Source: Pomphorhynchus laevis
Taxonomy: Eukaryota > Acanthocephala > Palaeacanthocephala > Echinorhynchida > Pomphorhynchidae
Direction: 5' to 3'
Assembly: GCA_012934845.2 (NCBI GenBank)
Contig: WNNJ02001809.1
Coordinates: 124,001 to 188,000 of the forward strand
DNA length: 64,000 bases
The translations under genes and the position numbers were made by a program. Positions 37,600-48,175 of this stretch are shown here, one piece after another. The notes below the pieces were generated by a model. The model searched no databases, was not told the origin of the DNA, and was given only the letters and a program-made list of their open reading frames with translations. The first letter of the stretch is position 1. Every line of letters starts with the position of its first letter.

Positions 37600-37949
37600 T
37601 GTCTTTATGAATTTAAAGATTATATACATTTCAGATTTTTCCTTCAGTTCCAGATTTTTCCTATCAATTCCAGATTTTTTCAGTTAGTTTCAAATTTTTC
37701 CTGTCAGTTCCGCTCGCTACACTCGCGCATTGAGCTTAATCTCTCGATAAGCTCAGAAAGATCGTCTCGCTGCACTCGCTGATCAGTTGCAATAGCAAAT
37801 CTACCAGCTTGAACCAACCAGTGCGTTAATGGAATGACGTAATAAAACAGCTAAGAAAGACAACAACTATGGACAACTGCAAGTACAGTGTTCGAAACAC
37901 GACCGCAGCGTCTGGATAACAATCACCTGCGACAACAATAAGTCTAACG
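37600..37949. other. Unassigned spacer with short repeats
   Basis: Three or four copies of 'tcagttccagatttttcc' lie at about 37640-37710. The rest is unassigned; it may be 5' sequence of the L2-like LINE that follows. Confidence 0.4.
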
Positions 37950-40090
37950 AAGATTCCCTATGTGGGATCTTCTTTATCGATCTTTTCTGCCTCACCCAAT
38001 CTTGGCACTCCGATTCTGACGACCTCTCCATCCGCCGTTTGCTCTCTGCCTGTTGCTCCCTAGACGAATCCGCTCGTCCCCTCAGCTCATCCCCTTCTAA
38101 ATTCTCTAATCATAGCGGCATTGTGGCATTCGCCCTTCACCCCGCGTCTATTCTCAAAATCACTTCCCATTTCAGTCCTTGCTCATTTGAACTGCTCACT
38201 TGTCATTCTTCTAACCCGATCACTCTATATCTCGCCATTGTATACCGTCCTGGTTCATTTGATCCTACCTACTTATTTTTTACCGAACTCGCTGACCTTC
38301 TGTCCAACTGTTCTTTGTCCTCCATCACTTCAATCGTTCTTGGCGACTTCAACATCCGCCTCAATCGTCCCTCTTCCACTGAGTCCATTCAGTTCACCAA
38401 CATTCTATCCAACTATAATCGTCTCCATTCCATCTCACGGCTACTCATCTCGCTTCATCCTCCCGGAACTCTTTCATATTCTTCCTGTCTCACCTGCCGA
38501 AATCTCATCTGTCCTAATGTACTTGCTCAACAAAACCTCACCTGCCGATTCCCTGCCTACCCCCATACTTAAATCCATATGCTCATCGATATCCCCTTTC
38601 CTCACCACCTTATTTAACTCGTCCATCTGCATTCGTATCTTTCCATCACTAAGGAAATCCGCTATCTTTTGTTTCCTCCATAAGAAACAATCGCTCAACC
38701 CCTCACATCCTTCTAGCTATCGCCCCCATTCTACTCCTCCCTACACTTTCCAAGCTCCGAGAGTGCTTTATCTTAATACAGATCAACGTTTATCTATCTT
38801 CATCTAATTTGTACCCTCTTTTCCAATCCGCTTTCCGCTCTAATCACTCCACAGAAATCGCCTGCATGAAAGTTTACAACGACCTACTCATTTCTCGTGA
38901 AAAGCTCTATATAGTGTTATCATCACCCTTGACCTCTCATTCGCCTTCGATATCGTCGACCACTCCATCCTCCTTTCTCGCCGTCGTTATGATTACGGTT
39001 TTTCTTCCTCCTCCGTAGCATGGTTTTCCTCATATCTATCCAACCGTTCTTTTTGAGTCCATTGAAATTCATCATCCTCTCCTCCCATCCCTATTTTCTG
39101 CAGGGTCCCACAAGGTTCAGTCCTAGTACCCCTGCTTTTCTCTCTTCTACTAGGCGTTCTCTCTCCGTTTATCAAACCTTACTTCTTTAACCTCATGCAA
39201 TACGCCGATGACATCCTCACATATGATCATCCATTCGCCCATCGCATACACGATATCGGCATTTCTGCCTCGAACTGTCTTTCTTCTATCTACAAACGTC
39301 TCTCCCATCTTCGTTTGGTTCTAAACCCAGACAAGTCTAAAATAATGTAGATCCTCTCTTGTCAACCCAACATATATCTTCTCCCTGTATCTTTTGCGTC
39401 ATTATTAATCCCCGTAGTTCACAATCTCACTCTTAGGATTCCATTTCGATGATCATCTTTCTCTTAAACCCTTCGTCCGCGTCAAGGTCCGCTCGTTTAA
39501 CTCAATTCTCCGTGACATCCGCCGTATCCGCCCCCTTATCGACTTCCGTTCCTGTATGTATCTTCTTTCCTCCATTCTTTTCCCTAAAATCGATTACTCG
39601 ATCAGCCTTTTCGCTAATTCTCCAAAATCCATCAACCTACCCTTACAACGCATCATCAACTACGCCGTTCGAGTGCTCATACGTCTTCGTCGCTTTGATC
39701 ACACATTCACATATCTTGCTCAACTCTCCTGGCCCACCATCCACATCCGCATACAACTCCGCTTTCTTTTCGTAACTTTTCGTCTCATCGATGTTCATCC
39801 ACCTCTCTTTCTTAGACGACACTTGCCACACCTATATATCACTGCGTCCCGTAATTCCTTCTTACTCTACGCTCTCAATTACTCTAACAACTGCGGTCTC
39901 CGATCCTTCCTCGTCGTTGCCCAACTCGCCTGGAATCAGCCAACACTCGACGTCCGCTGCCCTCTCTCCTTTATTGCATTCAAATTCCGCCTCCGTACCC
40001 ACCTCCTCGAAACATGATTTATATTTTTTTAGATATTTTTGTTGGTGTGGTCATGTATGCGTACGCCGGCATTCATTTGCCACGTAAAAA
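37950..40090 (+). mobile_element. L2-like LINE, longest copy, decayed
   Basis: The order is endonuclease ('SIVLGDFNIRLNRPSS' near 38.33 kb), then RT ('LYPLFQSAFRSNHSTEIAC' near 38.8 kb, 'MQYADDILTY' near 39.2 kb, 'LNPDKSKIM' near 39.33 kb), thumb ('SKINLPLQRIINYAVRVLIR' near 39.63-39.68 kb) and C-terminus ('GLRSFLVVAQLAWNQ' near 39.9 kb). The 3' tail at 40030-40090 matches those at 16.0 and 44.7 kb but its hairpin is damaged. Noticeably C-rich in the coding part, unlike the A/T flanks. Stops and shifts throughout; part of the segment between endonuclease and RT is missing. Confidence 0.8.
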
Positions 40091-40124
40091 TAAATCTATT
40101 TTTCCAGTTAACTTGAGAAAGACT

Positions 40125-40480
40125 AAAATCCACAATCAGAAAGAAATAATTTGAAGAGCAGAATGATATTAGCTGATTTTTCAAAATATCCAACTATGTT
40201 TGAACCGAGGGAGATCTGTATAGGACACACTATGGATGCAGAATGACAACAGCTCAAACAAATAGTGATCATTGCACAATTCAGTAACCTTCGTAATTGA
40301 TAATGTGTTTTTAATATCAGCAGCAACACCCTAACCACGACGACCTGCTACTCTATCTGCTCTCAAAAGTCGATACCCAGGAATAGCCACAAGGTCATCA
40401 TTAATTTGAGAGTGAAGCCATGACTCAGAAATGCAAAATACGGCAAAAATTTTAATACAAAACATGTTGCATTTCAAACA
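40125..40480 (-). mobile_element. CR1-like LINE endonuclease scrap
   Basis: The minus strand reads 'VFCISESWLHSQINDDLVAI', then 'PGYRLLRADRVAGRRG', the typical CR1/jockey apurinic-type endonuclease motif region ('SETWL', 'GY..RADR'). It is isolated from any RT. The following 0.6 kb (to about 41.05 kb) shows no assignable feature. Confidence 0.65.
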
Positions 40481-41059
40481 ATTAAGCAGGTAAGCTTCTG
40501 AGATTGAAATAACCTACCATCAGAGGATATTCATTAGTACATATTATCTCTGAATTGTTAGATGACAACTTTTTTTTCAAACATATATCTACTAGTTACC
40601 CCATCATGGCGTTGCTACGTCTAGTGAAAGATTGATCGATCTCAATCGAACTGCATTACGCCACCTCACAATTCGGAAATTTCAAATGCACAGATTCGAT
40701 TCACTATTTGCAACCTGTAGTCAAGTTTCGCCTCGAAATCCTTTTATTTTTAAACTTTTCGAGACATAGATCACGTGAAATTCATATTTTGATACCTTTC
40801 AGTCGATAACCGCGTTCTAACAGACATTTTGCTTGTTCTGACAACAAGGTTGTGTCGCCTGATAATCATAAGCATATGCGATTTTAAGAGACTAAATAAA
40901 TCATAAATAAAATTGTTATATATAGTGCAATTATACACATGCAATGCCATATTATACTAGATATAATAGAATTAAACCCGTTCTTAAGAAACTAATTAGA
41001 AAAAGGTTATTATTTCTCTGCTTTAGAATACTTTTAGTGAACATAAATTTATATTTCAG

Positions 41060-42345
41060 CTCCTGTTGATCTATTAATTATTATTATTATTAGTATTACA
41101 AGTTATAGCCAAATGGCTGTTTCAACTGATCACATAGGAAATAAAAAAGAAAAGAAGAAAAAAAAAGTTAATAGCGGTTACATAATATTGTATACATTCG
41201 GAATGCCATGATCGTTAATCCACTGACGAAGTTGAACTTTAAATTGAGATAAGTCCTTGGTACATGCTATTTCTCCTGGCAACGTGTTCCAGGCGTTTAA
41301 TGCTCGATGTGAGAGCCTAGCCAAACTCACTACTTTACCATGGGGAAACTTAAATAGTTTCAACGGGTGGCCACGATGCGTCTGAGAACAAACTTTAACA
41401 TAGCACGAGGGAAAACCATCTATCCCATTTACCATTCGCCATAATGCAACAAGGTCTAGGTAATATAGCCTCTGACCCAAAGATGGTATCTTTAGAAATT
41501 CAAGCCGTTCACGATATGAATATGATCCATCCATACACATTCGAGAACCTCTACGAAGGATTGACTCTAGTCTATTGAACTCTTTCTTAGTGTATGGAAA
41601 AACTGCTTGCACGCAGTACTCTATATGCGGGCGAACAAGAGCGCAGTAAAGCCGTTTGAAGACGTATGGATTAATACGATTAAATGCATTTTTGACGCAG
41701 TACATAGCTCGCAAAGCCTTGCTATGGGCAAACTCTGTATTTGATCGGGATTTCAATGTCCTATGCACCATGACACCCAGATCCCTATACTCCATGACGA
41801 CATTAAGAATTGAAGTTCCGAGGCGAAAACGACGGTCATCGCAACGCCTTCCTAATTTCATGTGGCCGCATTTGTCAACATTGATCTTCATACCAGTAGC
41901 CTCACTCCATTGATATATTTCATTAAGGTCTTCCTGCAGGGAAATGCCAAGCGGATCAATATCATCTACAGACCATATTTTGAGGTCGTCAGCAAAAGCA
42001 AGACAGGGACTCTGAATCCGCAGCAACAAATCGTTAAGGAACACAATAAACAGCAGAGGTCCTAGTACGGTACCTTGCGGAACACCACAGTAAACGCGTC
42101 TGGAAGTGGAAAGATGGGTGCCAACTCTCACCCTAAAGAAACGATGACGTAGGAAATCTTGAATCCAATTACACAACATTACAGGAATGCCGTAGTTAAA
42201 TAGTAATGCTACCAAGCTCTCATGCGGCACCCGATCGAATGCTCTTGAAAAGTCAATGAATACCACATTAATTGATTGGCCGCGACTGACCGCCTCAACC
42301 CACATTTCGCGTGAAGTCAATAACTTTCCATTAACTTTCCATTTA
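41060..42345 (-). mobile_element. CR1-like LINE, long intact RT frame, 5'-truncated
   Basis: The minus-strand frame 41178-42320 is open for 380 codons. Motifs: 'VFIDFSRAFDRVPHESL' (RT A), 'GVPQGTVLGPLLFIVFLNDL' (RT B), 'CLAFADDLKIW' (RT C, FADD) and 'YRDLGVMVHRTLKSRSNTEF' (RT D), then the C-terminal block 'RGHPLKLFKFPHGKVV' and 'SHRALNAWNTLPGE'. The endonuclease and the start of the RT are missing, so it is dead on arrival but recent, given the unbroken frame. The 3' UTR ends in an AAT microsatellite (41065-41095), a common CR1-type tail. It is the reference copy for the other CR1 pieces in the window. Confidence 0.85.
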
Positions 42346-42449
42346 TTGAGTGATATGTTATTGCTCTGATAAATTTGCTCCTATTCATGATGGCCAATTC
42401 ACAGCATTTAGGTTTCCATGATTTGACAAAGAATTACTATTAAACTGTA

Positions 42450-42865
42450 AATTGCGAAAAAGATTGCGTTTATCAAGGAAACATCATCATTATAATGCTA
42501 ATTATCGCTTTGTCCACAGCCTATTTCGAAGTGAAAATATAAAAACGACGTTCGTTTTTTGAGGAATATAGCAGCTAATATTGTAGACATTCGAAAAGAT
42601 TTAAGGTTCACGATAACAAGTAGAACTTGGCCTAATGAATTACAAACATTCACATATACGATGGTATTTTAAAATGCATACTGTCGTATCCGTTTTTAAA
42701 GTTATTTAATGTTTCTCTTAGTTCGTCAATTATTCCAAATGATTGGAAATCAGCGATCGTTGTACCACTTCCAAAAACAAAGAACGTTTGCGATATAGAT
42801 GGATTTAGACCTATAAGTTTAACATTCACTGTAAGCAAGGTACTTGAGAAGGTACCTTGCAAGGT
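42450..42865 (+). mobile_element. CR1-like LINE fragment, start of RT
   Basis: The plus-strand frame near 42715-42855 reads 'SIIPNDWKSAIVVPLPKTKN', then 'GFRPISLTFTVSKVLEKV', the beginning of a CR1-type RT. It ends at a tandem/inverted 'aaggtaccttgc' element at 42838-42872. Its orientation is opposite to the neighbouring copy at 41.2-42.3 kb. Confidence 0.7.
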
Positions 42866-43027
42866 ACCTTGCATCTCTAAACTGTTGGGTATTTAACCGT
42901 GATTGAGGATTATTTGTGGGTTTCACAGTGAGCCAAGATGACGCTCCTTTCTCTGCAACATATGTTATTATACTTCTTGACTTGTCGTCTATACTTTCTA
43001 ACGTTTGTGAAATTTTTTTGCTGATCT

Positions 43028-43474
43028 CTAATTTGTTCTCGGTGATAACTGTTCAGCTATGTATTTTTGAAGTACTGTAATGCTATTCATCACATCACTG
43101 CTCCCAATGGGGTCACACAATCTCATTGATCGATTATAGATACTGTCAGCATTTTCCCAATCGCCCCGAATGTCTAATCCACCTGCTGTCGTTGGTAGTG
43201 AGCATGCCATCCACATAGTCCCAATTATATCCCCTTGTCCGGTCAGTTTAAGTAGAAAAACGGTGTATATGGAGTGATCCAAGTTCTTGAACCAGTCCCT
43301 CTCTACCTTGCATGTCCTCATTAAATACGTCCATTTGTGTTGCACGGCGTATATGAAAGCACTGTATGCCACCTGCGCATCTATTTCAGCAATGCCAGAC
43401 AAATGTTCTATCATCCTAATCCATTTATCTACTTTCATCTTTACGAATGACTCTGTGAACGACGGCGGCTTCAA
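43028..43474 (-). mobile_element. Zinc-finger LINE relic, region after RT
   Basis: A 149-codon minus-strand frame reads 'AYSAFIYAVQHKWTYLMRTC', 'LTGQGDIIGTMWMACSLPTT' and 'AGGLDIRGDWENADSIYNRS'. The 'HKWTY.MRT' and 'LP...GGL.I' blocks are typical of the thumb region after the RT in the LINE group whose N-terminus is seen at 45.4-46.7 kb. No palm motifs adjoin it. 5'- and 3'-truncated. Confidence 0.6.
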
Positions 43475-43489
43475 AATTGAATTTTCTTA

Positions 43490-44790
43490 CTTAACTCTAA
43501 CAAGGTTTTCGCTCTAATTACTCTACCGAAATTGCATGTCTTAAAGTTTATAACGACTTACTCATATCGCGCGATCATAAATTATGTAGTGTCATAGTTT
43601 CTCTTGATCTATCGTCTGCTTTTGACATCGTCGATCACTCGATTCTTCTCCATCGCCTTCGTCATGATTATGGCTTCTCTTTACCCACTGTATCATGGTT
43701 TTCTTCATATCTATCAAACCGTACATTTCGCGTATATTCTAACTCTTCTCTCTCCCATCCTTCGTCCATTCCGTCCGGTGTTCCGCAAGGCTCCGTATTA
43801 GGCCCTATACTTTTCTCTCTTCTTCTTGGTGATTTGTCTTCGATTTCTCATAAATTTAACTTCCATGTTATGCAATATGCTGATGACATTCTCATCTATG
43901 CTCATGCACCTGTTTATCGTATTCGCGATCTTAGTGTTTCTGCTTCCGACTGTCTTGTCTCAATTTCCAATCATCTTTCTTCCCTTCGCCTTTCTCTGAA
44001 TCCTGATAAATCCAAAATTATGTGGATCCTACCTCGACGCCTCGGCTTCGAACCTCCCTCCGTATCATTAAATTCTACAATTCTTCCTATCGTTGATAAT
44101 CTCGTTTTCCTAGGCTTCCATTTTGACAACCGACTTTCACTTAAACCTTTCGTTAGAGATAAAGTACGCTCATCTACCTTGATACTCCGCAACCTCCGTC
44201 AAGTTCGTAGATTGATCGATTTCCCTTCTTGTATGACTCTCATATCATCTCTCCTTTTTTCTAGACTCGATTATTGTCTTAGTCTATTTTCCAACTCACC
44301 TAAATCCACTCTTCTTCCCCTACAACGCATAGTCAACGCAGCTGTCCGAATTCTCCTCCGTCTTCGTCGTTTTGATCACACATCCTACCATCTTGCTTCT
44401 CTCGATTTGCCTACAATTTATTGTCGTGTTCAAATTCGTCTTCTTATCGTTGCTTTCCGCCTTGTAACTTTTCATACCCCTTCATTTCTCAACCTTCCTT
44501 TTCTTGATAATTCCCGTCCTGTTTACTGTTCCTTGCGTTCCTGTAATTCCCTTCTTTTACATGTCCCAAACTACTCTACCTCCTTTGGACTCCGCTCCTT
44601 CCTGGTGGCTGCTCCTCTATCGTGGAATCATCTGCCCATTCATATACGCCAATCAACTTCCCTGCAGTGCTTCAAACGACAAATCCGATCCCATCTGAAC
44701 AATTTAACAGCTTGACTTTCTCATTTTTGTTTGTGGACTTGTAAGCGTACAGCTTGTACGCATTTGCCACATTAAATAAATTTGTATTTG
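43490..44790 (+). mobile_element. L2-like LINE, 3' half with intact 293-codon frame
   Basis: The 43834-44715 frame is open: 'MQYADDILIYAHAPVYRIRD', 'LSLNPDKSKIMWI', 'LGFHFDNRLSLKPFVRDKVR', 'RIVNAAVRILLRLRRFDHTS' and 'SFGLRSFLVAAPLSWNHLPI'. Upstream, the RT A and B blocks continue in other frames from 43.5 kb ('[20 protein letters not shown]', 'GVPQGSVLGP'). The 3' tail includes the covarying hairpin at 44732-44771 and an AATAAA. It is the best-preserved L2-like copy here and the reference for the others. Confidence 0.85.
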
Positions 44791-44799
44791 TAAGGTTTT

Positions 44800-45395
44800 A
44801 AATTAAAATTATGGGCGAACATCATGAAATTGGAACCCTAGCACTTAAATTATTATTTCTCACATCTTAACAATGTGAATCTGGATTTTCTGCGGATTCA
44901 GCAACTAAAAAACATCGAAATATATTGGATATTAGCAAAACACTTAAAGTGTCTTTATAATCTATTAAGCGCCATGTATGGTCGTGTCTTGTTTTGAATA
45001 AGCAAACACAAGGTTTACATTGATTTGAAGAACATTAAAAATGCTTAAAAACTTTTTTTTATCAATTTTTATAATTGATAAAAAATTTATCACGCTAAAA
45101 GGTCTTCTTGATGATTATAATTCTTACATTTGAGATATAAAAAACATACACTGTCTATTATCCTGACAACACAATCAAAGAACAACAAGAACCGATATAT
45201 TAAAAATCTTTTATCGAACTGACGAATCGAACCGACGAATCGACGTTCCGAAACGAACATAGATAAATAATATACAAATTCTCAAAACGATCAAGCAAAC
45301 GAACGAACAACACTGCATCCTGACTCTATACGACCAATTGAGTTTATCAAGCGCAGTGCACTAAAAATTAACGTAATTTCGAACATGACAACAGC
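44800..45395. other. AT-rich spacer, no recognised gene
   Basis: No coding signal found. There is a short inverted repeat 'tttttatcaatttttataattgataaaaa' at about 45055-45085. The region leads directly into the zinc-finger LINE. Confidence 0.45.
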
Positions 45396-45399
45396 TTAC

Positions 45400-46735
45400 A
45401 CATAATGCGGCGTGTGCTTTCGGCAGTTCAAAATTACTTCGGCCGGTTTGTTGAGGAAGCACGGAGGAAGGGTTGGCTGTCCTGGTTCGGGAACGCACCC
45501 AAAAACATTTAACGCAATCCAATGCCCTAATGCCCCGAATCAGAAGGAGCTTATCGTGACTGACCGTGTGTCGCTCCTAGACTTGGCGCTTGACCTCTTG
45601 AAAAGCAACGTCCGATTGCTTAGAAGAATTCCTCGCTCAGCTCGTTCAGTCGTCGCCAGCAAACTTTCTGAACTTATCGCCGCGGTCGCCTCCAATCCGT
45701 CAAACTCAGACGCCTGGTCCATGCTTCTAGTCTTTACATAAACGGTACTTCGCGTTCCCGACCGTCTTAATGAGCACAAGGCTCCGAGTAGTCTTTCTTC
45801 ACAAGTTAAACAGCGCTGTATGGCATAATAGATCGATGACATCCGTCGTGCAACTTCGTTCAGCGTTGCGAGGAACATCAGTGGGAGTCCAGGTGACGTC
45901 TCCCACCAGGACGACTCTGACGACTTATTAATAAGGCGGGTCTCAGAAAAGATAGAAGACGGCGATATTATCGGAGCAATTCGTCTGACAAGTAGTTCGG
46001 AGCCGTTTCTGCCCGAGAGTTGCTAAACGCTGAAGAAACTCTGACAGTTACATCCGAAACAAACTAAAATTGTCCGAAACGATGAAGTTATGTCATCTTG
46101 TCTAAACGTCACGACAAACCAATTGGTAGTGACATCTTAGGGGGTCTTGCCTTCCATTCGTTCTTTTTCGAGAGCTTCTGCGGGCGATGTCGACGGGATC
46201 TGCCCTCTGCACTTGTTGGACCTTATTGGACCCTCGAGCGGCGCAGCTGGCGGTCGCCTGGTAGCGTCTTTGGTGTCTTTCTTGAACACTATTCTATCCG
46301 GAACAGTTCACCCTGCAATTCGTCCCATTTTCTTCGATGCTTGATTGTTAGCCTTCAGAAAGAAGTGTGGGGTGTTCGATCAATCACTATCGGTTGTACG
46401 CCGCACCGCCTGATCGCTAAACTAGCCAGTCAGTGCGCTTGTGACATTCTCCGGAATGTTTTCCTTTCTCATCAGCTAGGAGTTGGCGTCACAAGGGGAA
46501 CCGAAACTGCAGTTCACGACGGGAGGTCCTTCTTGTTTACGCAGGGATACGGCAATTGTAAAACTGGATTTTCATAATGCTTTAAATAGTGTCGATCGCG
46601 GCTTCATGTTGAGATGTGTCAATCAGTCTACCACGTGTATCATCTTTCGTCAACGAATGCTACTTGGAACCATGCAAACTGTACTTTGGAAAAATGTGGT
46701 CGAACATGATTTATTTAATATTTTTGTTTAAAATC
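45400..46735 (+). mobile_element. Zinc-finger LINE, 5' part through RT start, decayed
   Basis: The N-terminal part reads 'CGVCFRQFKITSAGLLRKHG' (C2H2-like finger), then 'LLKSNVRLLRRIPRSARSVV'. Downstream come 'SAGDVDGICPLHLLDLIGPS', a 'RPIA.G.TLRRL'-like block (45-46.4 kb), and 'VKLDFHNALNSVDRGFML', the RT A motif, at 46.55-46.61 kb. After this the element is cut and a Penelope relic on the minus strand begins. Several frames. The same family is at 12.5-13.25 kb and 43.0-43.5 kb. R2/NeSL-like or a related early-branching clade is possible; I do not assign one. Confidence 0.65.
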
Positions 46736-46739
46736 AAAT

Positions 46740-47210
46740 AGTGAAAAAATAGTTTAAAATCATCTACGTTAGTGTAGAGGGAGGTGATATCAGCTGTAAA
46801 CAATGAATGTTCGAGAGCGTTATGTCCACGGATTAAGCGAGAAAAATAAGGTCCATCCTTAATGTATGAGAAATGACTATCATTTATATGAAATCGTAAA
46901 GTGGTAGCAATAAACTTTAAAATTTTATAAGAAAAAGTAGAATATGAAGCTACAATTGGTTATACACTGTGTTGAACTTTGTGAGTTTTCGGCAATAAGT
47001 AAAAAAATCTATTTTGCATTTTTTGAAAGATAAGATTTTAAAAACTGATCAAAAATTTTTCTTTTAGAAAATAATTGCCTCAGTTTTAATTAACAAATTT
47101 ATGGCTATTTAGTAATGAAAGACCCATTCGCATATATTCCTCCTTATACAAAACCACAAGCTTGTTATCTTTATCAGTCTTGAATACAACTAAAACTTCA
47201 TCAAATTATT
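46740..47210 (-). mobile_element. Penelope-like element relic: reverse transcriptase
   Basis: Minus-strand motifs in order: 'TDKDNKLVVLYKEEYMRMG' (47.2-47.13 kb), 'RFFYLLPKTHKVQH' (47.01 kb), 'PIVASYSTFSYKILKFIATT' (46.96-46.9 kb) and 'ADITSLYTNVDDF' (46.79-46.76 kb). 'LPKTHK' and 'SLYTNV' are the Penelope versions of RT blocks 1-3. The catalytic YxDD end and the GIY-YIG domain are missing. A different Penelope scrap (GIY-YIG) lies at 6.26-6.54 kb. Confidence 0.8.
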
Positions 47211-47289
47211 TTTTAACACTAATGATGGTTTTGATCAAAGCATGATTTATTTAATATCAAAACATGATTAATTTATGCTAATATTTAAT

Positions 47290-48000
47290 GCTTAATAATA
47301 AATCTTATTTCAACCTCAAATTGAATTATAATCAATTATTCTAATATTACATTATTTTAATTTTTCAATTTGTTTGTTTTCTCATTGTTCTAGGATTTTG
47401 TTTTGTTTTAGATTAAATTATAATTAATTACTCTATTATTACATTCTTTTAATTATTCAATTTATGATTTTGTTTTAAATGTTTTTTTATTTATTTTTTT
47501 ATTTTTTTTGTGTGCTCCAATGCGGTTTGTTCAATTTTGTGTTGTATGCATGTTGTTCGTATGTTTTTTCTAATTGTATTATTATTTTGTTTTGTTTTAG
47601 ATTAAATTATAATTAATTACTCTATTATTACATTATTTTTATTATAATAATAAGACTTTAATAAAAATACATAAATGGAAGTGTCGTTTAACAAGAAGTC
47701 CGTTAAAAAAATAAACAGTCAATCAACAGAAAAAATAGGTCAACAATTTCGATTTTGTTTTGTTTTAGATTAAATTATAATTAATTACTCTATTATTACA
47801 TTCTTTTAATTATTCATTTAATTATTCAATTCGTATGTTTTTATCACTTGTTTGATTTTGCTTTTATTTTGTTTTATGAATTTTTTGTTTTTTAATTTTT
47901 TAATGTATGCATGTTTTGTTTTTCGGTATTTTCTTTTTCTTTTAAGTAGAAATGCTAAGCACATCAATGCCTGTATTTTTGCATAAATATTAAAAATCGA
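47290..48000. repeat. AT/T-rich spacer with a three-copy 60-bp repeat
   Basis: The segment 'gattttgttttgttttagat' followed by 'taaattataattaattactc' and 'tattattacatt' occurs at about 47393, 47580 and 47750. No coding content. Confidence 0.7.
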
Positions 48001-48035
48001 AATTTTGTAAATAATTTATTTTAATTCTGATGATG

Positions 48036-48172
48036 GCAGGAGTTATCGAAGATAACTCCTGCCATCATCATAACTATATATAACTATATATATAGTTATA
48101 TATATAACTATATATAGATATATATAGTTATATACATCAGATGTATATAGATGTATATAGTTATATACATCA
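48036..48172. repeat. 19-bp snap-back plus TA-rich edge of satellite array 2
   Basis: Perfect 19-bp arms (gatgatggcaggagttatc / gataactcctgccatcatc) at 48033-48073 are followed by TATAACTATATA-type repeats up to the first satellite unit. Satellite array 1 likewise ends in TA tracts and a palindrome. Confidence 0.9.
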
Positions 48173-48175
48173 TCA

